Of a stretch of 64,000 nucleotides of DNA, positions 51,109 through 60,251 are shown piece after piece (within the stretch, counting starts at the first letter, position 1; the number at the start of each line of letters is the position of its first letter). This DNA is from Parvularcula sp038749595 (GTDB lineage: Bacteria; Pseudomonadota; Alphaproteobacteria; Caulobacterales; Parvularculaceae). A program made the position numbers and the translations under genes. The notes below the pieces were generated by a model. The model saw only the letters and a program-made list of their open reading frames with translations, did not search any database and was not told where the DNA came from. The stretch lies in contig JBCDHW010000003.1 in NCBI GenBank assembly GCA_038749595.1, forward strand, positions 1 through 64,000, read 5' to 3'.

Positions 51109-51181
51109 CGCTGCACAAAAGTAGGGTTCTGTAAGGTCCTTCGCGTAGAGACAGGGCGAGATTTGAAAAGGGGAGATCGGG

Positions 51182-52465
51182 ATGACCGACTTCAACACAT
51201 TGGTTCCCGCAGCTAACGGGCGTTTCAACGGCATCGATCGCCAATATTCTGCCGACGAGGTCGCGCGCCTTCGCGGTTCGGTGAAGGTCGAGCACACCCT
51301 CGCCACCCGCGGCGCCAACAAGCTGTGGGACCTGTTGACCAGCGAGCCGTACATCAACGCGCTAGGATCGCTGTCAGGCAACCAAGCTGTGCAAATGGCG
51401 AAGGCTGGCTTGAAAGCGATTTACCTTTCCGGCTGGCAGGTTGCGGGCGACAACAACACCGCCAACCAAACCTATCCGGATCAGTCCCTCTACCCGGCGG
51501 ACGCCGGGCCGGACCTCGCAAAGCGGATTAACAACGCCCTGCGCCGCGCTGACCAGATCGAAGTGTCCGAAGGTAAGGTGCAGCGGGATTACTTCCTTCC
51601 GATCGTCGCTGACGCAGAAGCGGGCTTCGGCGGGCCGCTGAACTGTTACGAGATCATGCGCAACTACATCGAAGCCGGCGCCGCGGGCGTGCACTTCGAG
51701 GACCAGCTCGCCTCAGAGAAGAAATGTGGCCACCTCGGCGGCAAAGTGCTGATCCCAACCCGCGCCCACGAGCGGAACCTGTCAGCTGCTCGCCTTGCAG
51801 CGGACGTTGCTGGCGTTCCCACCGTCTTGATCGCCCGGACCGACGCTGAGTCGGCGAAGCTGATCACTTCGGACATCGACGAGCGCGACCACGCGTTCAT
51901 CGACTTTGACCAAGGCCGCACGCCAGAAGGCTTCTACCGTCTGAAAGACGGCACAGGTGTCGACCACTGTATCGCCCGCGGCCTGTCCTACGCCAACAAA
52001 GCGGACCTTCTGTGGTGGGAGACGTCCAAGCCAAACCTCGACGACGCTAAGCGTTTTGCCGAAGCAGTCCAGAAAGAGTTCCCGGGCAAGATGATGGCGT
52101 ACAATTGCTCGCCGTCGTTCAACTGGGAAGCGAACCTCGACAAAGACACCATCGCCAAGTTCCAGCGCGAGCTGGGTGCGATGGGCTATAAGTTCCAGTT
52201 CGTCACCCTCGCTGGCTTCCACCAGCTCAACTACGGCATGTTCGAGCTGGCCCGCGGCTACAAAGATCGCGGCATGGCGGCCTATTCAGAGCTTCAACAA
52301 GCTGAGTTCGGCATCGAAGAGCACGGTTACGAAGCCACACGCCACCAACGCGAAGTGGGCACGGGCTATTTCGACCTCGTCAGCCAAACCCTTTCGGGCG
52401 GCACGTCGTCGACAACGGCGATGGGCGAGTCGACCGAAACTGATCAGTTCAAAGCAGCTGAGTAA
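51182..52465 (+). CDS. aceA: Isocitrate lyase
   Basis: 427 aa. The active-site loop KKCGHLGGKVLIPT is intact, with the metal and substrate segments YLSGWQVAGD, VADAEAGFGGPLNCYE, VHFEDQLASEKKCGHLGG, LIARTDAESAKLI and YNCSPSFNW. It splits isocitrate to succinate and glyoxylate in the glyoxylate shunt, needed for growth on acetate or fatty acids and on PHB-derived acetyl-CoA. Malate synthase is not in the window. The start is ATG 51182 after AAGGGGAGAT. It is followed 30 nt later by a strong terminator. Confidence 0.98.
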   Translation: MTDFNTLVPAANGRFNGIDRQYSADEVARLRGSVKVEHTLATRGANKLWDLLTSEPYINALGSLSGNQAVQMAKAGLKAIYLSGWQVAGDNNTANQTYPDQSLYPADAGPDLAKRINNALRRADQIEVSEGKVQRDYFLPIVADAEAGFGGPLNCYEIMRNYIEAGAAGVHFEDQLASEKKCGHLGGKVLIPTRAHERNLSAARLAADVAGVPTVLIARTDAESAKLITSDIDERDHAFIDFDQGRTPEGFYRLKDGTGVDHCIARGLSYANKADLLWWETSKPNLDDAKRFAEAVQKEFPGKMMAYNCSPSFNWEANLDKDTIAKFQRELGAMGYKFQFVTLAGFHQLNYGMFELARGYKDRGMAAYSELQQAEFGIEEHGYEATRHQREVGTGYFDLVSQTLSGGTSSTTAMGESTETDQFKAAE

Positions 52466-52480
52466 GCGCGGTCTAGGCAA

Positions 52481-53041
52481 TTAGCGCGAAGAAAGACGGG
52501 GATCGTTTCGGTCCCCGTTTTTTTGTGTCGCGCGGTAATAAATGAACTCGTCGTCGGCGTGTTGGCCGACCATGTATTTGTACTCGGCAACTTTCGTGAA
52601 GCCATGCCGAGCGTAAAGCCGCTGGGCGCCCAGATTCTCCGAATAGACGCTGAGATAAACGTGGTCGAACCGCTGTTCGAGCCAGTCGAGGGCGATGGCC
52701 AGCAGCTTGGTTCCCTGCCCACCGCGCTGCGCCGCTTGCATCAGGTAAAGCCGCGAAAGCTCCCCCGCACGCGGAGGCATCGGGTCGACGGGAAGCTGGC
52801 AGGGCCCAACTGCCGCATAGCCCACGACGCAATCGTCTGTGTCGTAAACAAGCCAAGCCGCGCCGCCTTTCGCGAGCCCGCGCCTGTAGGCAGCCGGGCT
52901 GTGGGACGTCTCTAAGAACGACGACAAATCCTCGGGCTTGTAGAGATGGCCGAAGGTTTCCGTGAACGTCGCGCGTCCCACGGCGGAAAGGGCTTCAGCG
53001 TCATCGCAAGAAGCCGGCCTGATGATGAGCGGACCTGTCAT
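52481..53041 (-). CDS. GNAT family N-acetyltransferase
   Basis: 186 aa. It starts IIRPASCDDAEALSAVGRATFTETFGHLY and has the GNAT core: ELSRLYLMQAAQRGGQGTKLLAIALDWLE (acetyl-CoA loop R-G-G-Q-G) and LSVYSENLGAQRLYARHGF. Substrate unknown. Its last dozen codons overlap the aceA terminator stem, so the two convergent genes share this DNA. The start is ATG 53041. Confidence 0.9.
   Translation of the reverse strand: MTGPLIIRPASCDDAEALSAVGRATFTETFGHLYKPEDLSSFLETSHSPAAYRRGLAKGGAAWLVYDTDDCVVGYAAVGPCQLPVDPMPPRAGELSRLYLMQAAQRGGQGTKLLAIALDWLEQRFDHVYLSVYSENLGAQRLYARHGFTKVAEYKYMVGQHADDEFIYYRATQKNGDRNDPRLSSR
52496..52524 (+). terminator. Intrinsic terminator of aceA
   Basis: Stem ACGGGGATCG (52496-52505) pairs with CGGTCCCCGT (52509-52518), with one G-U pair and a TTT loop, followed by a run of seven T. 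It lies inside the 3' end of the convergent GNAT gene. Confidence 0.92.
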
Positions 53042-53170
53042 TTGCTCTGCCTATCGACTGGGCGCGTGCCCGCCTATCGCGACCTTTACGCCCGCTGCTG
53101 CCTGCCCTTGATTGTGATCGCGTACCAGCTTCATTAACTCTAGTGGGTAGGCCAAAAGGGGTTAGCGCCG

Positions 53171-54991
53171 ATGACGACCGATGTTGACGAGCGCGTACCG
53201 CAGGGCGGGGCCAGCCTTCTCACCGTTTTTGCAATCCCTGGTCTTTTCCTAGGCCTTGTCGAATATGGCCTGAGCCGGTTGATCCGAGGTGCCGACGACG
53301 CCTCGATTGCTGAGGCGGCCCTGATGGCGCTCGTGATCGGTGGGCTTGCTTACTTCCTGACGGTCTTCACCAAGCAAGTGCTCCGCTCCGTCGTCAGCGC
53401 CTTTGGTTTGGCCCTGGCCACCGGCATCCTCTATTTCGTCGCCCAGGGCGGGCAGGGCGCCGAGATGTCCGATCGCGTCATTCCCGTAGTGGCCAATTTC
53501 GGCATCCTCGCCGTGGCGCTGCCGTTTCTTCGTGCGGCTTCACGCGATCGTCCGCTCACCGATTATCCGCTCCTCTACGCCGATGCTTGGGCGATCCCAG
53601 CCATCGGCGCTATCTCGATGTTCTTCTTGCTCGTGGGCTCCGCGCTTGCTGCGCTTGTCGGTGCGCTGTTCGCGTTCATCGGGCTTGAGTTCATCCGCGA
53701 CCTGATGGCCAAGCCATGGTTCATGTCCGGGTACGGCGCAATGCTGTTCGCCGTCGGTGTCGGCGTCGTTCGGCAGCGGGAGTCGGCGGTGTTGGCCGCC
53801 CGCGGCATCCTTATGGCCTTGCTGCGCGTTACGGCACCGGTGTTCGCCGTCTGCATGACGGTGTTTGTCGTCGCCCTGACGCTCAGGGGGTACACGTCAC
53901 TTCCCGGCGATCTCTCGCCCGTCGCAACGCTAACGGCTGCGGCGGTGGTCTCGATCATCCTCATCAACGCCATTGTCGGCGATGCGGGGCGCCCTGAAAG
54001 CGTCCTCTTCGGTGCCGCAGAGCGCCTGCTCGCCGTGTTGCTCGTGTTCCTCATGGCCCTGGCCGTGAACGGTCTGATTATGCGCGTTGGCAGCGAGGGA
54101 TGGACGCCCAACCGGATCGCGGCGGCCATCGCGATGCTGGTCGTTGCTCTGTACGCCCCGATTTATTTCATCGCAGGCCTTACGGAGCAATGGCAAGTGC
54201 TCCGTCAAGGGAACATCGCCATCTCGGCGCTGTTGATCGTCATCGCGATCTTTGTGCAAACACCTTTCTTCAGGCCCTACGATTGGTCCGTAAAGTCCCA
54301 GCTGCGGATCATGGCGGAGGACATTGAGGCGGTGACGGATCGCGATCTTGCCTACCTTCGAGATGACTTAAGCGCCCCCGGCATGGCGGCCTACGAAGAG
54401 CTCGCGTCGGGCACTGGTCCGTTGGCGGAGAAAGCCAAGGCTCTTCCCGAGGATCTGCCCCCGGAGCGCGCCCTTGATTACGCCGACCGGCTGGACGAGG
54501 CGATTGAATCCGGCGCAGTGCGTACGTACCCGGACGGTTTGGACCTATCGCGCAGGCTAAGCTCTGAAGTTGCGATGATGATGAACTACCGCGACGCCGA
54601 GGATGCCGTCATCGTCCTCCAGGGCGATCGGTACTACGTTCTGGTCATCGCCAATGGCGAGATTGAAGTCGGGCAGTTCGACGAAACCGGCCGGGAACTG
54701 GCGCGGCGGCAGACGGTGACCCCTGAAGATCCGAGCGCAGTGCTCGACGAGGCCGCCGCGAATGGGCTGCGCGTTGAGGAACGGACCTACGCCTTGCCGG
54801 TTCTCGAGGGCACGATCCTTCCGCCCAATGCCAATGAGCTCGACGATTTTGAAGTTGATCTGCCTCTGGTGGACTTTCCCGACGACCTCGTCACCGATGG
54901 ACAAACCGAGGGTGTTCTCGGTGACGCGCCATCGGATCCGCTCCTGACGCCAACGGACCCCTTGGGTGAGGAGGCCGAACCGGTTAACTGA
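53171..54991 (+). CDS. DUF4153 family multi-pass membrane protein
   Basis: 606 aa. Residues about 15-375 hold roughly ten to eleven hydrophobic helices, including LAARGILMALLRVTAPVFAVCMTVFVVALTLRGYTSL, characteristic of DUF4153. The C-terminal 220 residues are soluble and acidic (LEVDLPLVDFPDDLVTDG type) and probably periplasmic. Function unknown. The start is ATG 53171 with AGGGG upstream. The stop is 23 nt before the oligopeptidase gene, so they may be co-transcribed. Confidence 0.82.
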   Translation: MTTDVDERVPQGGASLLTVFAIPGLFLGLVEYGLSRLIRGADDASIAEAALMALVIGGLAYFLTVFTKQVLRSVVSAFGLALATGILYFVAQGGQGAEMSDRVIPVVANFGILAVALPFLRAASRDRPLTDYPLLYADAWAIPAIGAISMFFLLVGSALAALVGALFAFIGLEFIRDLMAKPWFMSGYGAMLFAVGVGVVRQRESAVLAARGILMALLRVTAPVFAVCMTVFVVALTLRGYTSLPGDLSPVATLTAAAVVSIILINAIVGDAGRPESVLFGAAERLLAVLLVFLMALAVNGLIMRVGSEGWTPNRIAAAIAMLVVALYAPIYFIAGLTEQWQVLRQGNIAISALLIVIAIFVQTPFFRPYDWSVKSQLRIMAEDIEAVTDRDLAYLRDDLSAPGMAAYEELASGTGPLAEKAKALPEDLPPERALDYADRLDEAIESGAVRTYPDGLDLSRRLSSEVAMMMNYRDAEDAVIVLQGDRYYVLVIANGEIEVGQFDETGRELARRQTVTPEDPSAVLDEAAANGLRVEERTYALPVLEGTILPPNANELDDFEVDLPLVDFPDDLVTDGQTEGVLGDAPSDPLLTPTDPLGEEAEPVN

Positions 54992-55014
54992 TGGCTCCCG
55001 AACAAGGAGCCACC

Positions 55015-57129
55015 ATGACCGACGCGCCGATTGCCGAAAAACGCGAGCACGTGATTACCCAGCACGGGGAAACGCGAAGCGATCCCTATCACTGGATGCG
55101 CGACGACAATTGGCAAGACGTCCTGCGCGATCCGACGGTGCTGCGCGATGACGTGCGCGCGCACCTGACCGCCGAAGTTGCCTACCACGATGAAAAGACG
55201 AAGCACTTAGGCCCGCTGCGCGACACGCTGTTCGCCGAGATGCGCGGGCGAATCAAAGAGAACGACAGCTCGGTCCCGATGCGCGATGGTCCGTATGAGT
55301 ACTATGCCCGCTTCCGTGAGGGTGGTCAGTACCCGCTCTTTTGTCGGCGCACCGACGAAAACGCTGAGGAGCATCTTTATTTCGACGGCGACAAAGAGGG
55401 CGAGGGGAAAGACTTCTTCTCCATCGGCGGCATCGACATCTCGTGGGACCACGAACTTCTCGCGTACTCCGCTGATGTTCTGGGATCGGAGTATTACGAT
55501 ATCCGCATCCGGCGGTTGAGCGACGGCAGTGAGCTTGAGGAGGTTATTCCTTCTACGGATGGATCGACGGTATGGGCGAAAGACAACAAGAGCTTTTTCT
55601 ACGTCGAGCGGGATGATCACCAGCGCCCGAAGAGGGTGAAGCACCACACCCTCGGCGACGATCCGTCGAAGGATCCCGTGATCTACGAGGAAGAAAGCGA
55701 CGAGATGTTCCTCGGCATCGGCGAGACGTCTTCGGATGCTTTCATGGTCATCGAAGTTGGCAACGGCAACACATCCGAATGCCACGTTGTGCCCCTGGAT
55801 GCACCGACAGAGCCGCCGCGGTTGATCGCGGCGCGTCAGCGCGATGTTCTGTACTCGGTGGATCACGCGGGTGATCATTTTTATATTCACACCAACATCG
55901 GCGGCGCCGTTGACTTTAAGATCGTTAAGGTCGCGGTCGATAATCCGTCTCCAGAGCATTGGGAGGACTGGCTCCCCCATGCGCCGGGGACCTACGTTTC
56001 TGGGGTGGTGCTTTTTAAGGACTGGGTGGTGCGTGAGGAGCGCAAGGACGCCCGCCCGCGCATCGTCGTCTCGCGCTACGACCGCACCGGCGAGCACGAG
56101 ATTGCCTTTGACCAAGACGCCTATAGCCTCGGCATCGTGGGATGGGGCGAGTTCGAGACGGATGTCGTCCGCTTCACCTACGAAAGCCCGCGCCAGCCGA
56201 GCCAGGTCTTCGATTATGACATGGCGACCCGTGTGCGCACACTGAAGAAAACTCAAGAGGTCCCTTCTGGCCACAATTCCGACGCCTACGTCGTTGAGCG
56301 GATTGAGGCAAAGGCCCGGGATGGCGCCGAGGTTCCGGTCGTTATCCTCCGGCGCGCTGACGTGGAGCCGAACGGCGATCTTCCGGTCATGCTGTACGGA
56401 TATGGCGCGTACGGTATCTATATCGACGACAGTTTCTCGACCGGTGTGCTCAGCCTCGTCGACCGCGGGGTCACGTATGCTGTCGCGCACATTCGCGGCG
56501 GTTCGGCCAAAGGACGGCAATGGTACCTCGACGGAAAGCTCGACAAAAAGCCCAATACGTTCACGGACTTTAACGACGCTGCCCAAGCGCTCATCGATGC
56601 GGGGTACACGAAGCGCGGGCGGATCGTGGCGTATGGCGGCTCGGCCGGCGGCTTGTTGGTGGGTGCTTCGGTGAACCTTGACCCAGGCCTCTATGGTGGG
56701 ATCATCGGTGCCGTACCGTTCGTCGACGTGGTCTCGACGATTTCCGATGCGTCGCTGCCGCTGACGCCGCCGGAATGGGAGGAGTGGGGCGACCCGATCA
56801 ACGACAAAGACGCGTACGGATGGATTTCCAGCTACTCACCCTACGATAACATCAAAACGGGTGAGGCCTATCCGCCTGTCCTCGCCACCGGCGGTCTGAC
56901 AGACTATCGCGTCACTTACTGGGAGCCCGCCAAATGGATCGCGCGGCTTCGCGACGAAGCGACAGGCGGGCCGTTCCTATTGCGGATGAACATGACCGCC
57001 GGACACGGCGGTTCCGCCGCCCGGTTCGAGCGCCTCAAAGAACGCGCGTCGGACTACGCGTTCGCGCTCGATGTGCTTGGCTGCGCGGAAACAGAACCCG
57101 ACCGTGGACTGGACACACCCGCGGCGTAA
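55015..57129 (+). CDS. ptrB: Oligopeptidase B (S9 family serine peptidase)
   Basis: 704 aa from ATG 55015, which has AAGGAG 6 nt upstream. No signal peptide, so cytoplasmic. It opens with RSDPYHWMRDDNWQDVLRDP. The catalytic domain has the Ser motif VAYGGSAGGLLVGA, the Asp region GGLTDYRVTYWEPAKWIARLR, and the His motif NMTAGHGGSAARFE. Oligopeptidase B cuts short peptides after basic residues. With the exported S9 protease at 13-15 kb this window holds two POP-family enzymes in different compartments. Confidence 0.95.
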   Translation: MTDAPIAEKREHVITQHGETRSDPYHWMRDDNWQDVLRDPTVLRDDVRAHLTAEVAYHDEKTKHLGPLRDTLFAEMRGRIKENDSSVPMRDGPYEYYARFREGGQYPLFCRRTDENAEEHLYFDGDKEGEGKDFFSIGGIDISWDHELLAYSADVLGSEYYDIRIRRLSDGSELEEVIPSTDGSTVWAKDNKSFFYVERDDHQRPKRVKHHTLGDDPSKDPVIYEEESDEMFLGIGETSSDAFMVIEVGNGNTSECHVVPLDAPTEPPRLIAARQRDVLYSVDHAGDHFYIHTNIGGAVDFKIVKVAVDNPSPEHWEDWLPHAPGTYVSGVVLFKDWVVREERKDARPRIVVSRYDRTGEHEIAFDQDAYSLGIVGWGEFETDVVRFTYESPRQPSQVFDYDMATRVRTLKKTQEVPSGHNSDAYVVERIEAKARDGAEVPVVILRRADVEPNGDLPVMLYGYGAYGIYIDDSFSTGVLSLVDRGVTYAVAHIRGGSAKGRQWYLDGKLDKKPNTFTDFNDAAQALIDAGYTKRGRIVAYGGSAGGLLVGASVNLDPGLYGGIIGAVPFVDVVSTISDASLPLTPPEWEEWGDPINDKDAYGWISSYSPYDNIKTGEAYPPVLATGGLTDYRVTYWEPAKWIARLRDEATGGPFLLRMNMTAGHGGSAARFERLKERASDYAFALDVLGCAETEPDRGLDTPAA

Positions 57130-57187
57130 CAGGGCTTCGCAGCGAGAGAATATCCGCTAAGGGTGCCGAGAAAAATTGGAGAGATCG

Positions 57188-58300
57188 ATGCTGCTGACGT
57201 TACTCGCAACGACCGCCATGGCGATGCAAAGCCCACCGGCTAACGCTCCTTTCGACATGGAAATGGTGGTCGATCTCGAGCATCCCTGGGCGATGAACTT
57301 CCTGCCCGATGGGCGGATGCTGGTGACAGAAAAGGCTGGCCAACTGCTCGTGGTCTCTCAACAGGGCGCGGTGGAGATGGAAGTCTCCGGCGTGCCAGAG
57401 GTCGACTTTGGCGGCCAAGGCGGTCTGGGCGACGTGATTCTGCACCCCGACTTCGAAACGAATGGGATGATTTATATCTCCTATGTCGAGGCCGGAGAGC
57501 GCAACCGCCGCGGCGCCGCTGTTGCCCGCGGGACGCTCGATCTTACCGCAGGGACCCTCAGCGATGTTGAGGTGATCTGGCGCCAGAACCCCAAGGTGAC
57601 CGGTCGCGGCCACTTCGGGCACCGTATGCGCTTCTCTCCTGATGGCCAGCACCTGTTCATCACGTCGGGTGAGCGGCAAAAGTTCAACCCCGCGCAGTCG
57701 ATGAAGATGAACCTTGGCAAGATCATTCGTCTGCACCCGGACGGATCGATCCCCGAAGACAACCCGTTCTTCGACAAAGGCGGCGTCACCGCAGAGATCT
57801 GGACCGTGGGGATGCGCAATCCCTTGGGCCTCGATTTCGATGCGAACGGTGTCCTGTGGGAAACCGAAATGGGGCCACTGGCGGGCGACGAGTTCCAACG
57901 CATCGAGCGCGGAAAGAATTACGGCTACCCCGTCGTGTCCAACGGCGACCACTATTCCGGCCGTGAAATCCCTGACCACGACACGCGTCCTGAGTTTCGC
58001 GCCCCGGACGAATGGTGGGCTCCGCCGGCGCTGTCACCGTCGAGCCTCGAAATCTACGAAGGCACGACGTTCGCCGACTGGACGGGTGATGCGCTGATCG
58101 GCGGCCTCTCGTCGCAAGCATTGGTCCGTGTAACGATGGATTGTGACACCGATCCAGACGGTATCTGTGAGGAAGAGCGCTACGAGATGGGCATGCGGAT
58201 CCGCGGCGTCGTTGAGGGGCCGAGCGGCAATGTTTTCATCATCGAAGATGGCGGAAGCCGCGGCGGTGATGGCCGTATCTTCAAATTGACGCCAAAATGA
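57188..58300 (+). CDS. PQQ-dependent sugar dehydrogenase family protein (YliI-like)
   Basis: 370 aa from ATG 57188 (GGAGAG upstream; TTG 57176 is an unlikely alternative). A short signal peptide ends near SPPANA. The six-bladed GSDH propeller has HPWAMNFLPDGRMLVTEKAG, FGGQGGLGDVILHPDF, GRGHFGHRMRFSPDGQHLF, WTVGMRNPLGLDFD and GDEFQRIERGKNYGYP. Family members oxidise aldose sugars in the periplasm with PQQ. No PQQ synthesis genes are in the window. Confidence 0.9.
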   Translation: MLLTLLATTAMAMQSPPANAPFDMEMVVDLEHPWAMNFLPDGRMLVTEKAGQLLVVSQQGAVEMEVSGVPEVDFGGQGGLGDVILHPDFETNGMIYISYVEAGERNRRGAAVARGTLDLTAGTLSDVEVIWRQNPKVTGRGHFGHRMRFSPDGQHLFITSGERQKFNPAQSMKMNLGKIIRLHPDGSIPEDNPFFDKGGVTAEIWTVGMRNPLGLDFDANGVLWETEMGPLAGDEFQRIERGKNYGYPVVSNGDHYSGREIPDHDTRPEFRAPDEWWAPPALSPSSLEIYEGTTFADWTGDALIGGLSSQALVRVTMDCDTDPDGICEEERYEMGMRIRGVVEGPSGNVFIIEDGGSRGGDGRIFKLTPK

Positions 58301-58376
58301 TGCCGTTTCACCGCGCTGCAGCATGACAAGCATGCGCAGTGCGGGTTAAGCCGTCACCTTAGAAAAAGGGGCGGCT

Positions 58377-59357
58377 ATGCTGGACACAATGATCAACCGG
58401 GCACGGACCGATTGGACCCGTGCCGAGGTTCAAGAACTCTTCGAGCGTCCGTTCCCGGACCTGCTTTTCGCCGCCGCGTCGGTGCATCGCCAGAATTTTG
58501 ACCCGACCGAGATCGAAGCGGCCCAGCTTCTTTCGATTAAGACCGGCGGCTGCCCAGAAGATTGCGGCTATTGCAGCCAATCATCGAAATTCGCCACGGG
58601 CTTAAAAGCCTCGAAGCTCATGGAAGTCGACCGTGTGCTGAGCGACGCTGCGCGCGCGAAAGAGAACGGCGCGACGCGCTTTTGTATGGGCGCGGCGTGG
58701 CGATCGCCAAAGGACCGCGATATCCCCAAGCTTGTGGCGATGATCGAAGGCGTCAAAGAGCTGGGCCTCGAATCGTGCATGACCCTCGGTATGCTGAGTG
58801 ATGATCAGGCGGAGGCGCTGGCTGACGCTGGCCTCGACTATTACAACCACAACATCGACACGTCGAAAGAGCATTACGACAAGGTGATCACCACACGGAC
58901 CTTTGCCGACCGGCTCGATACTCTTGAGACCGTGCGCAGGGCCGGAATCTCGGTCTGCTGCGGCGGCATTCTGGGTCTTGGCGAGACGCGGGACGATCGG
59001 GTGAGCTTTGTGCACACGCTGGCGACGCTGCCGTCCCATCCGGGATCGGTGCCCATCAACGCCCTCGTGCCGATCGAGGGCACGCCGCTTTCCATGGCCG
59101 AGCCTGTTGAGCCGATTGAGCTCGTCCGCACCATCGCCGTCTGCCGGATCACGATGCCCGAAAGCGTTGTGCGCCTCTCTGCGGGCCGCGAGAGCATGAC
59201 CGATGAAGCGCAGGCCCTTGCATTTTTGGCAGGGGCGAACTCGATCTTTGTCGGCGACGCCCTCCTCACCACGTCGAACCCAGAGCCGAAGTCAGACGCG
59301 GCCTTGTTCGCGAAGCTCGGTGTGCGCCCCGCGACATCTTGTGCCGCTAAGGCCTAG
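58377..59357 (+). CDS. bioB: Biotin synthase
   Basis: 326 aa radical-SAM enzyme. The cluster motif TGGCPEDCGYCSQS has Cys residues in the C-x3-C-x2-C pattern near residues 60-67. FCMGAAWRSPKDRD, YYNHNIDTSKEHYD, CCGGILGLGE and the second-cluster Arg region VRLSAGRE follow. It inserts sulfur into dethiobiotin. The start is ATG 58377 after AAAAAGGGGC. The other bio genes are not nearby. Confidence 0.97.
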   Translation: MLDTMINRARTDWTRAEVQELFERPFPDLLFAAASVHRQNFDPTEIEAAQLLSIKTGGCPEDCGYCSQSSKFATGLKASKLMEVDRVLSDAARAKENGATRFCMGAAWRSPKDRDIPKLVAMIEGVKELGLESCMTLGMLSDDQAEALADAGLDYYNHNIDTSKEHYDKVITTRTFADRLDTLETVRRAGISVCCGGILGLGETRDDRVSFVHTLATLPSHPGSVPINALVPIEGTPLSMAEPVEPIELVRTIAVCRITMPESVVRLSAGRESMTDEAQALAFLAGANSIFVGDALLTTSNPEPKSDAALFAKLGVRPATSCAAKA

Positions 59358-59419
59358 GCACACCGCGCCGCAGGCCTTACATCTCGTTAATCGATGAGTG
59401 GCGAGGTGAGGAAGAGATT

Positions 59420-59824
59420 GTGGACTGGGAATTTGGTTTCGCGCCGGTAGGCGTCTTTGGTTTTGTTATCCTGATCGTTTTGATCGGATCATTGTTCAGC
59501 TACCTAAAAACGCGTTCCGCGCACGAAACGATCCGGACGTTGGCAGCTAGTGGGCGCGATATCGACCCGTCGCTTCTGCGCGGGCTTGAGACCGAGGGCG
59601 GCAGCGGCTGGCAGGGTTTTTTGACCGGCGGAACGATCACGTTAGCTGTGGCTGTGGCCCTGGTGATCTTTGGCCAGCAGCTCGGCACGATCACAGGCGA
59701 TGACGAGGTTGGACCCGTTTTTCGGGCCGTAGCCGTTTTCCCTGGCCTTATCGGGGCCGCACTACTGCTGATGGGATTGATCAGCGCTATCGCCGGGCGC
59801 GGGCGAGGCGCCGACAACGGTTGA
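59420..59824 (+). CDS. Small membrane protein of unknown function (DUF6249-like)
   Basis: 134 aa from GTG 59420, with GAGGAAGAG upstream. Three membrane segments: residues about 6-28 (GVFGFVILIVLIGSLFSYL), 68-88 (GGTITLAVAVALVIFG) and 105-127. The linker has DIDPSLLRGLE, similar to the short helix in DUF6249 proteins, but the match is tentative. The gene sits between bioB and the DUF962 gene. Confidence 0.65.
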   Translation: MDWEFGFAPVGVFGFVILIVLIGSLFSYLKTRSAHETIRTLAASGRDIDPSLLRGLETEGGSGWQGFLTGGTITLAVAVALVIFGQQLGTITGDDEVGPVFRAVAVFPGLIGAALLLMGLISAIAGRGRGADNG

Positions 59825-59882
59825 GTTTTGCTCCAACCGGGACCTGCTGATAGGGTTTGTAAAAACCTCAAGGAGGATCCCG

Positions 59883-60251
59883 GTGCGCGTCTATCAGAGC
59901 TTTTCGGCATTCTGGCCTTACTACCTGCAAGAACACGCGAAATTCGGCACGCGGCTGTACCATTACATTGGCACAGCGCTCGGCTTGGTCGCCGTGGCGT
60001 TTGCGCTGTTGTCGCAAAATGCGCTGCTCGTGCTGCTTGTCCCGGTCCTCGGTTACAGCTTTGCCTGGGTCAGCCACGCCTTCGTTGAGAAGAACAAGCC
60101 GGCGACGTTTACCTACCCGCTTTGGTCGTTGATGAGCGACTACCGGATGTTCTTCCTGGCGATGACCGGCCGTCTGCGTCCCCACCTGGTTGCCGCGGGT
60201 GTCACCCCTGCGGCTGAGGCGGATGCGCTTCGCTCTTCAACCAGCTCGTGA
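59883..60251 (+). CDS. DUF962/Mpo1-like membrane protein
   Basis: 122 aa from GTG 59883, with AGGAGG 6 nt upstream. The signature is FWPYYLQEHAKFGTRLYHYIGT near the start and FVEKNKPATFTYPLWSLMSDYRMF near 72-95, with two membrane helices between. Yeast Mpo1 of this family is an Fe-dependent dioxygenase in 2-hydroxy fatty acid breakdown; the bacterial role is not established. Its last 50 bases overlap the convergent LysR gene. Confidence 0.9.
   Translation: MRVYQSFSAFWPYYLQEHAKFGTRLYHYIGTALGLVAVAFALLSQNALLVLLVPVLGYSFAWVSHAFVEKNKPATFTYPLWSLMSDYRMFFLAMTGRLRPHLVAAGVTPAAEADALRSSTSS

Larger units (their letters stand above)
50677..51181. other. 505-bp intergenic region upstream of aceA
   Basis: No convincing gene. 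Short open frames (for example plus strand 50873-51055, 60 codons) lack a ribosome-binding site and recognisable sequence. Visible elements are an inverted repeat TTTGC-T-GCAAA at 50829-50839, an 8-bp inverted repeat GTTCGCGC/GCGCGAAC (50996-51003 and 51021-51028, 17-nt spacer), and a sigma70-like promoter near 51080. The region is long for this compact window, which suggests regulated expression of isocitrate lyase. Confidence 0.6.

Noticed and set aside
50890..51381. 163-codon minus-strand frame upstream of and into aceA
   Set aside because: It overlaps the aceA start, has no motif and no good ribosome-binding site.
55207..56586. 459-codon minus-strand frame opposite oligopeptidase B
   Set aside because: Val/Arg/Asp-rich shadow; the plus-strand protease has an intact catalytic triad.
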